From positions 1-40,914 of IMG/VR virus record IMGVR_UViG_3300044612_002484: a stretch of DNA of 40,914 bases, one strand, 5' to 3'. The position numbers and the translations under genes are program-made. The notes below the pieces were generated by a model, which was given only the letters and a program-made list of their open reading frames with translations, was not told the DNA's origin and searched no databases. Within the stretch, counting starts at the first letter, position 1; the number at the start of each line of letters is the position of its first letter. The DNA comes from a virus. This document shows positions 27,132-35,952 of this stretch, in pieces.

Positions 27132-27781
27132 TACGCACACCCCGTCGTGCCGATGACAGAACCAGAAATGCCGGTTGGACCGTAGACCCAAGCACGCTTT
27201 CTCTCGACCGTTATTCCGCCCGTGGCAAGCGTGACGTTGGTCACGACGTCGATCTGCGTGCCGCGGCCGTTCCCGAGCCGCACCAGCGCCCACTGTCCCG
27301 ATCCCGTGCCCTGCTTCCACAGAATCACGCCCTCGCCGTTGTCTGTGCTGACGAGCTCCGCCGTTGAGCTCTTGCACCGGACGAACTGGTGGTCGGAGCT
27401 CCTGACGTCGACCTTGGCCTGCACAGCACCGCCAACGGCCACGCGGCCGATCGACCCGGCCGGGATGGGCTCGACGGCAATACACCACGCCGTCGTCGTG
27501 TCGCTGGGTATGCCGCCAGTCACGACCGGCAGCTGCTCAAACTGAGCGGCCCCGCTGCCGGCTGGCGATATGGCCATGCCGGTGATCGCGAGCACGCCCC
27601 ACCGGCTCACGGCCCCGCCCGTGTTGTTCTGCGCCATCACCCACGTGTAGGGCGTTGGCTGCTCGAGTGCCGGCGGCGCCCCGAAGCCAACGTCCAAAGA
27701 CAGTAGCCGGTTCAGTCCGTTGACCTGCGACGCGGCCAGCCGGATTGGATCGCCGGGGTTTACGTGTTGTCGTGGGTCCAT
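27131..27781 (-). CDS. Minor tail/structural protein
   Basis: This 216-residue protein starts MDPRQHVNPGDPIRLAASQVNGLNRLLSLDVGF and continues in short strands (WVMAQNNTGGAVSRWGVLAITGMAISP, AWCIAVEPIPAGSIGRVAVGGAVQAKV). This pattern is common in capsid- or tail-associated beta proteins. It lies between other minor tail genes. ATG 27781 is six bases from the preceding stop. Confidence 0.5.
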   Translation of the reverse strand: MDPRQHVNPGDPIRLAASQVNGLNRLLSLDVGFGAPPALEQPTPYTWVMAQNNTGGAVSRWGVLAITGMAISPAGSGAAQFEQLPVVTGGIPSDTTTAWCIAVEPIPAGSIGRVAVGGAVQAKVDVRSSDHQFVRCKSSTAELVSTDNGEGVILWKQGTGSGQWALVRLGNGRGTQIDVVTNVTLATGGITVERKRAWVYGPTGISGSVIGTTGCA

Positions 27782-27786
27782 AGCGA

Positions 27787-28767
27787 CTACCGTTCAAAAA
27801 ACGCGTCGACCTGATCCTGCGTCTCGGCGTTTTCTGCCGTGCCCCGGTAGCGGCGACCACCAGGAGCAGAGTCGACGATGCCGAGCCCACCCCAATCCCG
27901 TTCTTCGTAAATCTTGTCGATAACGAGTGCCCGTGGCTTTTGCACCAAAATGCCAGACGCAGACGCGAACGGCTCGTAGACGACCCAAGGGTATTCCCAA
28001 CCCTTCTTAGTGGTCGTCTGCAAACCTTTCACGTAGTACGCGTCGTTGTTTGCTCGGCACTGAAAATCAAACGTCACGGTCGTGTAGGGCTGGTCGCCGC
28101 TCCACTGGGCGCGCCCCCCCATGAACAATGCTTCGCCGGGATCAAAAGCCCGGAAGGGCGAAAGGTTTACGGTTCCCGTGAGCGAATACACTGCGCTGAT
28201 GAACTCGTTGGACAGCCCAACCGCAGACGGCATGATCCATGTCTCGGAATACTTCATTGCTGGCACGAACTTATCAATGCCCTGCACGGTCGTGCCGTTT
28301 ACGTTGATCGCATGCTGGAAGTCGTCGCTCACTTGGGAACTGATAACCCGCTCGCTGATCGCGCTTGTGATGTGCTCGGTTGCTCCGGTTGTGTCCCACG
28401 CTACAGAGCCCGGCACAAGCTGACGGCTGTCCTCTGGACTGCCGCCACCATCATTACCTCCGCCACCGCCACCGTCGCCCGCGCTGCCGGGCAGCACCGG
28501 TACCAGCGTCGTGTACTCGCCGGTTACCTCAAAGACACCCTTGCCGACACCCTTGATCGCCATCGACTTGCGCCGCCAGTAGCCGGCATAGGAGTCCACA
28601 TACCGTGGCAGGTACTGTGAGATCGCATCCTTAACCTCCGTAAACCCACCGAAGCACTGGCCGATCAAATACCGCTTCGTCAGACTCCACACTTCGCCGG
28701 ACTCAAGCCCTTGGGTATCAACGCTGCCACTCTCGGAGTCACGGAGCTCGTAAACTGTGTACGTCAT
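27787..28767 (-). CDS. Minor tail protein
   Basis: This 326-residue protein has two domains joined by a Gly-rich linker (GDGGGGGGNDGGGSP). The N-terminal one has VYELRDSESGSVDTQGLESGEVWSLTKRYLIGQC; the C-terminal one is beta-rich (LTGTVNLSPFRAFDPGEALFMGGRAQWSGDQPYTTVTFDFQC). Placement right after the tape measure gene suggests a distal tail protein. ATG 28767 overlaps the tape measure stop (ATGA). Confidence 0.55.
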   Translation of the reverse strand: MTYTVYELRDSESGSVDTQGLESGEVWSLTKRYLIGQCFGGFTEVKDAISQYLPRYVDSYAGYWRRKSMAIKGVGKGVFEVTGEYTTLVPVLPGSAGDGGGGGGNDGGGSPEDSRQLVPGSVAWDTTGATEHITSAISERVISSQVSDDFQHAINVNGTTVQGIDKFVPAMKYSETWIMPSAVGLSNEFISAVYSLTGTVNLSPFRAFDPGEALFMGGRAQWSGDQPYTTVTFDFQCRANNDAYYVKGLQTTTKKGWEYPWVVYEPFASASGILVQKPRALVIDKIYEERDWGGLGIVDSAPGGRRYRGTAENAETQDQVDAFFER

Positions 28768-31253
28768 GAGAACACCGCCTCCACGGGCTTCTTGTCAGCG
28801 ATCTTGGTGAGAGCGGCGAGCATCTGCTTTGAAACTTCCGTGCCCGCGGTGATCGCAGCCACGACCTCGCTACCGACCTGTCGCAAAGTGACGCCAATCT
28901 GCGACGCTTCCATGCCGGTCTGCATGCCGCGCTCGGCGGCTTGCTGCCCGCCAGCTGCCAGAGGGGCGACGGCATCGAGTGCAACCGTAGGTGGAGTCGT
29001 CGCGATGGCTGCGGGGATGTTTGGCTGCTGCCCGCCGGCGATCGCGGCCGCGGCCAAGCTGCTGTTAGTAGATCCGAACAACGCGCGAAGCGTTTCGGCC
29101 GTGGCGGCCGTGTTGGCGGCTGTTTGTCGGGCCGGATCCTGCAGTGCCACGAGCTCCGGACCAACGTCGAGCCCAACGCCGCTCCAGTTGCCGGCAGACG
29201 AGATGCCGAGATCCTTCTCCGGCACCACCTTCTTGGGCTTGATCATCTCGTCCTGGTCCTGCTGCTTCTTCTTGCCGTCAGTCGGCATGAACGCGCCGGG
29301 GGGCGCCGCAGGAGTCGTGGACGTCGGCAGTGCGTTGCTCTTACTGACGGGCGTCTCGGCCGTCGCCACCTGCCCCTCGCCCAGGGCACGCTTGATGGCA
29401 CGCTCCCTGTCCCCGCGAAGCCGTGACAGGGTTTCCTCAAACGCTTTGTCCCGCTCGTTGTTAACGGCTGCTCTGTTGTCGGCAGCTTCCTGCCGGAGAC
29501 GCGTCCGCTCGTTAGATCGCTCGTTGACGTCACGCCCACCCATCCTCGCGGCATCGACTCTGCGTTCGATGTCCTCGAACGCACGACTGAGGTCGGCCGT
29601 GTCGAACGACCAATCGAAAGCCCACCGGATCAAGTTGCCGAGCTTCTCAAAGCCCTCCTGCAGGCGCAGGATGTCGACACCGAACATGGACATGAATCGG
29701 TCCATGCCCTCGACCATCATGTCGCCCATGAATCCGGCCGTAGCCGATATGGTGTCCAGCACAAAGTCGAATGCTTGAGCGAAACTCTGCCGCATCTGCA
29801 CCAGCCCGATTGCCAGGCTGGCGTTCATGACATCCCAAGCCGCACCGAAATCCAGCCGCATTAGGGCGGCCGCGATTGCGTCTGTTTCCTCCCGAAACGC
29901 TGGTGAGAGCGTGCGCGCGATGACCACGCTGCCGGCCAGCCCGGCAGTCAGTGCGGCGACGGCGAGCCCGACGGGGGTGAATAGGGCCGGGATGAGTGCC
30001 AGCCCGCCCTGCACGACGCGCAGCCCCGTAGCAAGCCCCTGGATGGCGACGCCAGCGGCCAGGGCTGCCACGCCGAACCCAAAGAGAGCGGCGGCACTGC
30101 CGGCCACCAGGGCCACCAGCTGGCCGTTTTGGGACACGAATTCCCCTAGCGTCTGCATGACAGACGTCAGTGACTGAACCGTCTGCGTGGCGATCGGCCC
30201 CATCGACTCAATGACCTGAATCTTGAACACGCCGAACTGCGCGCCCAACTGGGCGACGGCACCGCCGAAGCTGCTCATCACGGCCGTCGCTTTGCCAACG
30301 GCCGTACCGCCGGAGTTCTGAATTGTGTTCAGCACGTCGTCGAACTTGTCACGCATCTTGGAGAGTGACATTGCCGCGTTGGCACCGCGAATCTCAAAGA
30401 TGTCTGTGAACAGCCGTATGCGGTCCGTGTTGCCGAGGTTGGCAGTCTTATTGCCGAGGTCTTGCAGAACGTCCATAAACGGCCGCATGCGGTTCCCTGC
30501 GTCCCTCGTGCTGACGCCGAGCGCAGCGATCTTCTCCTCCTCGTTGGCCAGCGACTCAATCACGCGCGCGAGCCCAGTGCCGCCGAGTGACCCGCGAAGA
30601 CCGGCGTCGGCCAGCGTCGCGAGCGCGGCGGCAACGTCATCAAACGACTGGCCCGCTTCCTGGGCTTTCGGTCCGACGTAGCTCAGTGCTTCGCCGATTG
30701 AGTCGACGCTCGAGGTCGACGCGTTCGCGGTGGCTTGCAGCTTGTCGGCGATTACCCCGAAATCGTTGGTCGTCATGCCGAACTGGGCCATCGTGCTGAC
30801 GGCAACCTCGACGGCCCTCGCCAGATCCATGTTGTCGGCTGCTGCCACGGCCAGAATCGGACTGATGGATCTCATCACCCCTTCGGCGTCGAGACCGGCT
30901 TTGGCTAGCTCGCTCATCGCTCCGGCCACCTCTTCCGGCGAGCGGCCGAACTGAGTTGCCATACGTTTTGCAGATTCGTTTAGCGACGCGAACTGGACGT
31001 CCGTTGCACCTGTGTTTGCCCGCACCCGCGCCATCTCCAGCGAGAACGCAGCAGCCGTTCGTGCCGCTAAGATGAACGGCGCCCCGATCGCCGCGCCGCC
31101 GAGCGTCATGCCGGTGCCGGCTTGCCGCAGCTGCGTGCCGAGCGCCATCATGCGAGTGCGGATCCGCGTCATCCCTTGCTGAAACTGCCCGTCGCGGGCG
31201 AAGATTTCAACGTATGCAGATCCGGCCCGGATTGCCCCTGCGCTAGCCGTCAT
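28764..31253 (-). CDS. Tail tape measure protein
   Basis: This 829-residue protein sets tail length and enters the cell with DNA. The N-terminal third matches the TP901-type tape measure core: MARVRANTGATDVQFASLNESAKRMATQFGRSPEEVAGAMSELAKAGLDAEGV, then LADAGLRGSLGGTGLARVIESL. The middle holds a long hydrophobic run (LVALVAGSAAALFGFGVAALAAGVAIQG), as usual, and the end is helical with a coiled coil (RMRQEAADNR-like). Roughly 0.15 nm per residue would give a tail near 120 nm. ATG 31253 follows GGAGGTGCCAA and overlaps the chaperone frame. Confidence 0.9.
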   Translation of the reverse strand: MTASAGAIRAGSAYVEIFARDGQFQQGMTRIRTRMMALGTQLRQAGTGMTLGGAAIGAPFILAARTAAAFSLEMARVRANTGATDVQFASLNESAKRMATQFGRSPEEVAGAMSELAKAGLDAEGVMRSISPILAVAAADNMDLARAVEVAVSTMAQFGMTTNDFGVIADKLQATANASTSSVDSIGEALSYVGPKAQEAGQSFDDVAAALATLADAGLRGSLGGTGLARVIESLANEEEKIAALGVSTRDAGNRMRPFMDVLQDLGNKTANLGNTDRIRLFTDIFEIRGANAAMSLSKMRDKFDDVLNTIQNSGGTAVGKATAVMSSFGGAVAQLGAQFGVFKIQVIESMGPIATQTVQSLTSVMQTLGEFVSQNGQLVALVAGSAAALFGFGVAALAAGVAIQGLATGLRVVQGGLALIPALFTPVGLAVAALTAGLAGSVVIARTLSPAFREETDAIAAALMRLDFGAAWDVMNASLAIGLVQMRQSFAQAFDFVLDTISATAGFMGDMMVEGMDRFMSMFGVDILRLQEGFEKLGNLIRWAFDWSFDTADLSRAFEDIERRVDAARMGGRDVNERSNERTRLRQEAADNRAAVNNERDKAFEETLSRLRGDRERAIKRALGEGQVATAETPVSKSNALPTSTTPAAPPGAFMPTDGKKKQQDQDEMIKPKKVVPEKDLGISSAGNWSGVGLDVGPELVALQDPARQTAANTAATAETLRALFGSTNSSLAAAAIAGGQQPNIPAAIATTPPTVALDAVAPLAAGGQQAAERGMQTGMEASQIGVTLRQVGSEVVAAITAGTEVSKQMLAALTKIADKKPVEAVFS

Positions 31254-31572
31254 TTGGCACCTCCGGCTTTATCGGGCGGAAGCCAAATGCCATGAGCAGG
31301 TCTGGCGTCGCCTCCGGCAGTTCCGGTTTCGGCAAATCGTAGAAGGGGTGAAATGTGTACATGGTCGGCGGCGGCTCACTGCTCTCTGCGTCGTGATGGA
31401 TCTGTGCGTGCATCGCCATCAGCGACGCCGTGTGCGTCCAGTTTTCGTGCTGCCGTCCTTCTGCCATCCAGACGAGTTGCCGGAGGGTGAATCCCCACGG
31501 CTCGACTCCGACGATTCCTGCGAGGTAGAACCCGAGTTCCCATGCGTCACCAGGGCTGCCTCGAAGTCGCAC
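31243..31572 (-). CDS. Tail assembly chaperone, downstream frame (T-like)
   Basis: This 109-residue frame lies in the -1 frame of the upstream chaperone, overlapping its last 154 bases, and starts with GTG 31572 if independent. It has the typical motif LRGSPGDAWELGFYLAGIVGVEPWGFTLRQLVWMAEGR, seen in C-terminal halves of siphovirus chaperone pairs, where it is normally made by a programmed -1 frameshift. The frame is open back to the candidate slippery site at 31650-31656. Such proteins bind the tape measure during tail assembly. Confidence 0.6.
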   Translation of the reverse strand: MRLRGSPGDAWELGFYLAGIVGVEPWGFTLRQLVWMAEGRQHENWTHTASLMAMHAQIHHDAESSEPPPTMYTFHPFYDLPKPELPEATPDLLMAFGFRPIKPEVPNDG

Positions 31573-31976
31573 TGGGACAGCACCTGGTCGATCGCCAGCG
31601 CCGCTTTCTCTTCCATCTGGCGCTCCGTCTCCCTCAGTTTCGCTATCACCTTTTTGACCAGCCCCTTCCTGGGCTCGCGGAAAAAATCTGTTACCACATC
31701 CACAAGCCGTTCCACCGCTTCATGCAGCACGCTGCCGTCGCATACGGCAAAAAACTGCTCGTCAGACATGTCGAGCGCGGCCAGCTGCGGCCGCACGACG
31801 GCACAGACAACCTCGAGCACCTTCAGGTCGTCGCTCACCCAGCCGGCGAGCGTCTCGCGGTCGAGATTGCAGATGTCCAGCACATTGACGCCGCACAACT
31901 CGCGGACGCGCTTGACCGTCAGGTAGGTGATGTCGATCACCCATTCGCGGCCGTCGATTGTTTTGAACTTTGCCAT
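31419..31976 (-). CDS. Tail assembly chaperone (G-like)
   Basis: This 185-residue protein precedes the tape measure gene, as in nearly all siphoviruses, and has MAKFKTIDGREWVIDITYLTVKRVRELCGVNVLDI, a DUF-type chaperone opening, then helices rich in Asp, Glu and Lys, and a low-complexity Ser/Gly end after the point where the second frame begins. It would help tape measure protein stay soluble. ATG 31976 overlaps the stop of the preceding gene (TGATG). Confidence 0.7.
   Translation of the reverse strand: MAKFKTIDGREWVIDITYLTVKRVRELCGVNVLDICNLDRETLAGWVSDDLKVLEVVCAVVRPQLAALDMSDEQFFAVCDGSVLHEAVERLVDVVTDFFREPRKGLVKKVIAKLRETERQMEEKAALAIDQVLSQCDFEAALVTHGNSGSTSQESSESSRGDSPSGNSSGWQKDGSTKTGRTRRR
31650..31656 (-). 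promoter_or_regulatory. Candidate -1 slippery heptamer in the chaperone gene
   Basis: On the minus strand CAAAAAG spans codons GTC-AAA-AAG, the only A-rich slip site in the overlap region. Slipping one base back would join the upstream chaperone to the T-like frame with no stop in between. It is a weak site by the usual A-AAA-AAG rule, so independent initiation at GTG 31572 cannot be excluded. Confidence 0.3.
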
Positions 31977-32332
31977 CAATTGTAGGGCCAGAGTTTTAAG
32001 ACGACCTCATACGCAAGCACGCCAGAGAATTGCCCAGACACCTTCACCTTGTGAACCAAGAAATTCGCTTCAGCGCCATCGATTCTGATCTTCACTGGCT
32101 GCGGCGGGAACTTGTTCCACTTCCGCATGAAGCGACGCACATCTTCGGCGTGGTAAATCTGCAGCGTGACCGTGTTCATTTCGGCGAGAGTGAGCTCACC
32201 GCGTGCCGCAGAATCCCAGCGCGTCACGTCGACCGTGTCAAGCTCCAGATCGAACTCAAAGTCCCTCGTGCCCAACAGCACAATGCCGTCGGCTCGAACG
32301 GACTGCGATCTGGCGAGGCGGACCTTTCCCAC
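31976..32332 (-). CDS. Tail protein, unknown
   Basis: This 118-residue protein begins MGKVRLARSQSVRADGIVLLGTRDFEFDLELDTVDVTRWD and continues as alternating strands (TVTLQIYHAEDVRRFMRKW, VKIRIDGAEANFLVHKVKVSG). Its place, just upstream of the chaperone genes, is where siphoviruses keep tail tube or tail-end proteins. It starts with GTG 32332 behind AGGTGACCT. Confidence 0.5.
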   Translation of the reverse strand: MGKVRLARSQSVRADGIVLLGTRDFEFDLELDTVDVTRWDSAARGELTLAEMNTVTLQIYHAEDVRRFMRKWNKFPPQPVKIRIDGAEANFLVHKVKVSGQFSGVLAYEVVLKLWPYN

Positions 32333-32347
32333 AGGTCACCTGTTCGA

Positions 32348-32674
32348 TCAGGACGAGGTCGGTGCGTAGCTGATGGTGTACTCGTTCCGCCCTTTCGGGG
32401 TGACTTTGTTTTTGACGTCCAAAACCACACAACCAACGGCAGTCATGCCGCCGACCGTGACAGGTCCGGTCGCTCCAACCACGGCAGAGTGCTGCGTGGC
32501 CGTCACCTCGACAGTTATATCCAGCAGGCCGCATCCGATCTGCTTCTCCGTGTCGCCAAACACGGTGATGTCGACCTCGTCGCCGCTGGCGTTCAAGTCG
32601 ACGTCGACCACGTTGTCCAGCGTGACGCCAGGTGCTGTGACGAGCGCGTTCTTTCCAAGCTTGTATTTGGCCAT
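32348..32674 (-). CDS. Tail tube-like protein
   Basis: This 108-residue protein (MAKYKLGKNALVTAPGVTLDNVVDVDLNASGDEVDITVFGDTEKQIGCGLLDITVEV...) has the all-beta pattern of tail tube or head-tail connector proteins, with a repeated Asp/Val strand design. Together with the next gene it may supply the tube subunits. ATG 32674 is the obvious start. Confidence 0.5.
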   Translation of the reverse strand: MAKYKLGKNALVTAPGVTLDNVVDVDLNASGDEVDITVFGDTEKQIGCGLLDITVEVTATQHSAVVGATGPVTVGGMTAVGCVVLDVKNKVTPKGRNEYTISYAPTSS

Positions 32675-32692
32675 AATACCCCCGCGTGGTTG

Positions 32693-33058
32693 TTAGACGG
32701 TGACCTGGTCGCCGGCGTCGAGAGCGAGACCCGGCTTGATCGTGATCGAGACGGCTTCGGCGCCACCGATCGGCTGCGTCCGTTTTGCGCTGGTGATAAC
32801 GCCAGTCATGGCAAACGCAGTGCCGCCGCTTGGCGCGACGGTGACGATCACCTGCTTGCCGTATGACTGCGTCGAGTCGCCGAGCACGGTGGCCTCAAGC
32901 GTTCGCGATTGCAGCCCGGCGACTGTTCGCTTGTAGACGCCGGTGGATCCCTTGGTCGTGGCGTCGACCTTCTCGGCCTCAATCGTCATCGAGACGTCCT
33001 GCACGCCCGTCAGACCCGAAATCGTGGTGTCTTTTCCGAGCAGAATGGTAGTGGGCAT
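32693..33058 (-). CDS. Major tail tube-like protein
   Basis: This 121-residue protein (MPTTILLGKDTTISGLTGVQDVSMTIEAEKVDATTKGSTGVYKRTV...) is beta-rich with Thr, Gly and Val, and resembles small tail tube proteins. ATG 33058 has GAGGACTAA upstream, and a TATACT hexamer lies at 33091-33096 on the minus strand, so it may have its own promoter. The family is likely rather than certain. Confidence 0.55.
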   Translation of the reverse strand: MPTTILLGKDTTISGLTGVQDVSMTIEAEKVDATTKGSTGVYKRTVAGLQSRTLEATVLGDSTQSYGKQVIVTVAPSGGTAFAMTGVITSAKRTQPIGGAEAVSITIKPGLALDAGDQVTV

Positions 33059-33109
33059 TTAGTCCTCGCTGAGAGTTAGCACCTACAGTCAGTATACCTG
33101 AACGGTTGA

Positions 33110-33832
33110 TCAGCCAGACCTGAACCTGCCAGCGAACTGTGGCGCGATTCGGCCGCGGCGGATGCCCTCAAGCAGTGCTGGTCGCATGAATGCTCGCTGC
33201 GGATAGACGAATGTCTCGCGGAAGCTTGACGTGAGTTCCCAGTTGGATTTGTTCCGCGGCCCCTTGCCGATGCGATACCACGCGATGATCCCCTTGTAGC
33301 CGCGGTCATAGCGCGGGATCCACGCCCACGCGGCCATCCGCTGCGTTCCGCCGTGCTCGTGAAGCGACGCGATGTACGGTGCCCCATCCATGAACCCGCC
33401 CACGACCACCGACTCTGTCGATGGATCGTACTGGTAGGTGATAGAGCGACGCAGGGTGCCGGCGTGCGTGTGCGGTGGCGTTCCTGGCTGCGACGGCGGC
33501 TTGAACCGGATCTCAAACATCCTGTCTCGTATCTTCCGCTTCGTCCTTTCAGTTACGTCGCTCCTTCCCAGCAGCTGCCGGAGCGTGGCGTCTGGGCTTG
33601 CCCGCATGACCTTCAACTTGGGCTTCGCCATGCCCATCTTCTTGATCGACCGTCGAGAGATCTGCATCACCACGGAGCCAGTACGGTAAAGCCCTTGGTA
33701 AATCGCTTTGTCGAGTGTCCTTTGGACGCTCGCCCGGTCGAAGAAAAAGTCGAAGTTGATCCGGACCGGAGTCGGCATCGACCCCTGCAGACCAGCACCA
33801 AGCGGATTCCGGCCGGCGTCAAGGAAACTCAT
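33110..33832 (-). CDS. HK97 gp10-like head-tail joining protein
   Basis: This 240-residue protein matches the HK97 gp10 / minor capsid type: DKAIYQGLYRTGSVVMQISRRSIKKMG, then KPPSQPGTPPHTHAGTLRRSITYQYD and VVVGGFMDGAPYIASLHEHGGTQRM, ending in FRETFVYPQRAFMRPAL. These connect the head to the tail tube. The PGTPPHTH..LRRSI and LHEHGG motifs are diagnostic. ATG 33832 overlaps the stop of the preceding gene (ATGA). Confidence 0.75.
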   Translation of the reverse strand: MSFLDAGRNPLGAGLQGSMPTPVRINFDFFFDRASVQRTLDKAIYQGLYRTGSVVMQISRRSIKKMGMAKPKLKVMRASPDATLRQLLGRSDVTERTKRKIRDRMFEIRFKPPSQPGTPPHTHAGTLRRSITYQYDPSTESVVVGGFMDGAPYIASLHEHGGTQRMAAWAWIPRYDRGYKGIIAWYRIGKGPRNKSNWELTSSFRETFVYPQRAFMRPALLEGIRRGRIAPQFAGRFRSG

Positions 33833-34338
33833 GCTCCGGTGGCTCCTGTCGCGCCGGTGGGCGATGCCGGCACCCACTTATCGACCGGCACGTCCCACTG
33901 CACCGCGATCTGTGCCATGAACACGTTGCGCGCCTCAAGCAGTTCCGGATCGTAGGGCATGGGGTTGCCGACCTCAGTCCAATCGGTGAACTCCGGCAAC
34001 CCAGCTGGCTTGATATAGTCCGACCTGATCGCGTCCACGATCTCTTGGCATAGGTCTTCTAGCGCATCTATATCGGCCTCACTGCCAACGTGCTTGGCGA
34101 CAACGATGCCGGTTGTCACGTCGGCCAGCTCCATCCCCTTTGTCTCTGTCTTCATCGTGTACGGCCCTGGCACCACGGACACGCGTAGCATGCCGAGGTC
34201 TTCCAGACCGTAGTCTGGCTTGCGCTGCATGGACGCTGCGATCACGCCGCCCGGCACGCTGCCCCAAGTGAATGCCGAGAGGGCGGCGGCCAGTTGCTTG
34301 GCGACGTTTCGCGAGATGTGCGGCAATAGGGTGGGCAT
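33829..34338 (-). CDS. Tail terminator or neck-like protein
   Basis: This 169-residue protein begins MPTLLPHISRNVAKQLAAALSAFTW and has the alternation of helix and strand seen in tail-completion proteins, with VSVVPGPYTMKTETKGMELADVTTGIVVAKHVGSEADIDALEDLCQEIVDAIRSDY. Its last residues, SPTGATGATGA, are collagen-like and may only reflect the bases needed for the next ribosome-binding site. ATG 34338 begins one base after the upstream stop. The role is inferred from position next to the gp10-like gene. Confidence 0.5.
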   Translation of the reverse strand: MPTLLPHISRNVAKQLAAALSAFTWGSVPGGVIAASMQRKPDYGLEDLGMLRVSVVPGPYTMKTETKGMELADVTTGIVVAKHVGSEADIDALEDLCQEIVDAIRSDYIKPAGLPEFTDWTEVGNPMPYDPELLEARNVFMAQIAVQWDVPVDKWVPASPTGATGATGA

Positions 34339-34339
34339 G

Positions 34340-35398
34340 TCAACGCTCCTGCGGGCCGGGGATGTTGGTCGTGAGCTCGAGCTCAATCTTGGCCAGTGCC
34401 GCGGCAGTCTCCTGCGACGCATGTCGCCGAAAAGCCTCGCGGGCGTGCTCTAGGGCTTCCTGCTTGAGTCCGAGACTGTATGCCGCGGCGGCGGCCATCT
34501 CAGGGGGTCGGTGCCCGTATGCGACCGGCTCGCTGGTGTGCGTCTGCCGGTTGGGATTTGCCATCGCGGCCCGCCGTGACCAGTGCAGCGCCCCTACGGC
34601 ATCGCCGTCGTCCCAGCACGCTTCCCCGAGGGCCAGATATGCCTCTGGCTCGTGGGGAGACTCGTCGATCGCCCGGAGCAGCCAGTTGCCGGTCTTCTCC
34701 GGCTGGCGGCGGGCTAGGACGCGATACGCATAGGCCCGCTCGCACGCGGCCCCCCCGGGGAGCGTCAGGTAGTGCTCAAACGCTTCCACGATCCCTGGCT
34801 GGTCGTGGTAGTCGAGCTCGCGGGCGAGATACCAATTCATCCGGGCGTCGTGCGGCGCTTCGTGCACGGCCTGGCGCAGGAGCGTCAGGTCGCTCTTGTG
34901 CTGCTTCCCCGGCTGCCGGTGGTGCCGGATCAGCAGGGCGTCGGTGTGCGTCTGCGTCTCCTCGCCGCTCCACCGCACCAGCCCCTCGTGCGTGGCCCCT
35001 GTCCACCGGTATCCGGCCCGGAGGTGGATGCGGTCTGATTTGAACTTCAGTTCGTCGGACCACGCGTACCAGTAGCGAAGCTTGGTCGTCTCCTGCTTCC
35101 AAGCTTGCTCCAGCTGCCCCCGCCACCCGGGCTCCAGCACCTCGTCGAGATCCAGCCGGATCGCCACGTCCACATGGCTGGGCAGGTGCTGCATGGACAG
35201 ATTGTGGGCGTCGTCCCACCGCCACGGAACCACGTTGCCGCGGGCCACGGCCACGCCCTGGTCCTCGAGCAGCTGCACCGTGTCGTCGGTTGACCCGGTA
35301 TCCGTGACGACCCGCACGTCGGCTTCGCGGCACGACGCTTCCCATGCCGCCACGTTCGCGGCTTCGTCTTTTGCGAGTGCGTAGATGCCGACGATCAT
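34340..35398 (-). CDS. Glycosyltransferase family 2 with TPR tail
   Basis: This 352-residue enzyme has the GT2 fold: MIVGIYALAKDEAANVAAWEASC, DTGSTDDT for nucleotide binding (33-40), and the DxD-like RLDLDEVLEPGW (about 80-92) for metal and sugar. A WTGATHEGLVRWSGEE motif follows. The last 170 residues are tetratricopeptide-like helices (NWLLRAIDESPHEPEAYLALGEACWDDGDAVGALHWSRRAAMANP). It would attach sugars, probably to phage fibre or host surface structures. ATG 35398 overlaps the stop of the methyltransferase (TAATG). Confidence 0.85.
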   Translation of the reverse strand: MIVGIYALAKDEAANVAAWEASCREADVRVVTDTGSTDDTVQLLEDQGVAVARGNVVPWRWDDAHNLSMQHLPSHVDVAIRLDLDEVLEPGWRGQLEQAWKQETTKLRYWYAWSDELKFKSDRIHLRAGYRWTGATHEGLVRWSGEETQTHTDALLIRHHRQPGKQHKSDLTLLRQAVHEAPHDARMNWYLARELDYHDQPGIVEAFEHYLTLPGGAACERAYAYRVLARRQPEKTGNWLLRAIDESPHEPEAYLALGEACWDDGDAVGALHWSRRAAMANPNRQTHTSEPVAYGHRPPEMAAAAAYSLGLKQEALEHAREAFRRHASQETAAALAKIELELTTNIPGPQER

Positions 35399-35952
35399 TA
35401 CCCCTCCACAAGCACAGCGACCTTCCGCAGACCGTCGTGGTAGTAAACCGGCTCGCGTCCAGACTCTTCGCCGAACTCCTCGACGGCACGCTCCACGTCC
35501 GCGTTGCAGCAGTCGTCCGCCAGGATCACGGGCACGTGTGCCACCAGTCGCAGGTCGGCCAGTGCCCCTTCGTAGGAATGGTCACCGTCAACGTGAGCGA
35601 AGTCGGCCGGGGGGAGTTGCCGTATGTCGTGGCTGTCGCCCACTATCCGAACGGCGTCGATCCCGAGCAGCGCGACAACCTTCTCCCAGTGCTCCATGCA
35701 CGCCGGGGAATCTGCATCGACCGCACCGTCGACGCAGAGAAACCGAGCGTCAGGGACGACCGCATGAAACGCCGCGAGCGAGTAGCCGCAACGTGTGCCG
35801 ATCTCAATCACGCGGGCCGGCTTGTACTCGCGGCAGACGCGCGCTTTTGCTGCGTAGTGCGAAACGGCTTCGGGAGAACACGGGAACCAGTCGCCCGGCA
35901 TCCAGTGCATCCGCAGTCGGTCGCCCACACGGTCCTCGAGCTCGTCACCCAT
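35398..35952 (-). CDS. SAM-dependent methyltransferase, class I
   Basis: This 184-residue enzyme has the class I fold: VIEIGTRCGYSLAAF (motif I), LCVDGAVDADSPACMEHWEKV, then FAHVDGDHSYEGALADL and VILADDC, the typical order of Methyltransf_24-type small-molecule or sugar methyltransferases. It sits between glycosyltransferase and propeller genes, so the substrate is probably a glycan. ATG 35952 follows GGAGGAAACG; the earlier TTG is not needed. Confidence 0.8.
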   Translation of the reverse strand: MGDELEDRVGDRLRMHWMPGDWFPCSPEAVSHYAAKARVCREYKPARVIEIGTRCGYSLAAFHAVVPDARFLCVDGAVDADSPACMEHWEKVVALLGIDAVRIVGDSHDIRQLPPADFAHVDGDHSYEGALADLRLVAHVPVILADDCCNADVERAVEEFGEESGREPVYYHDGLRKVAVLVEG

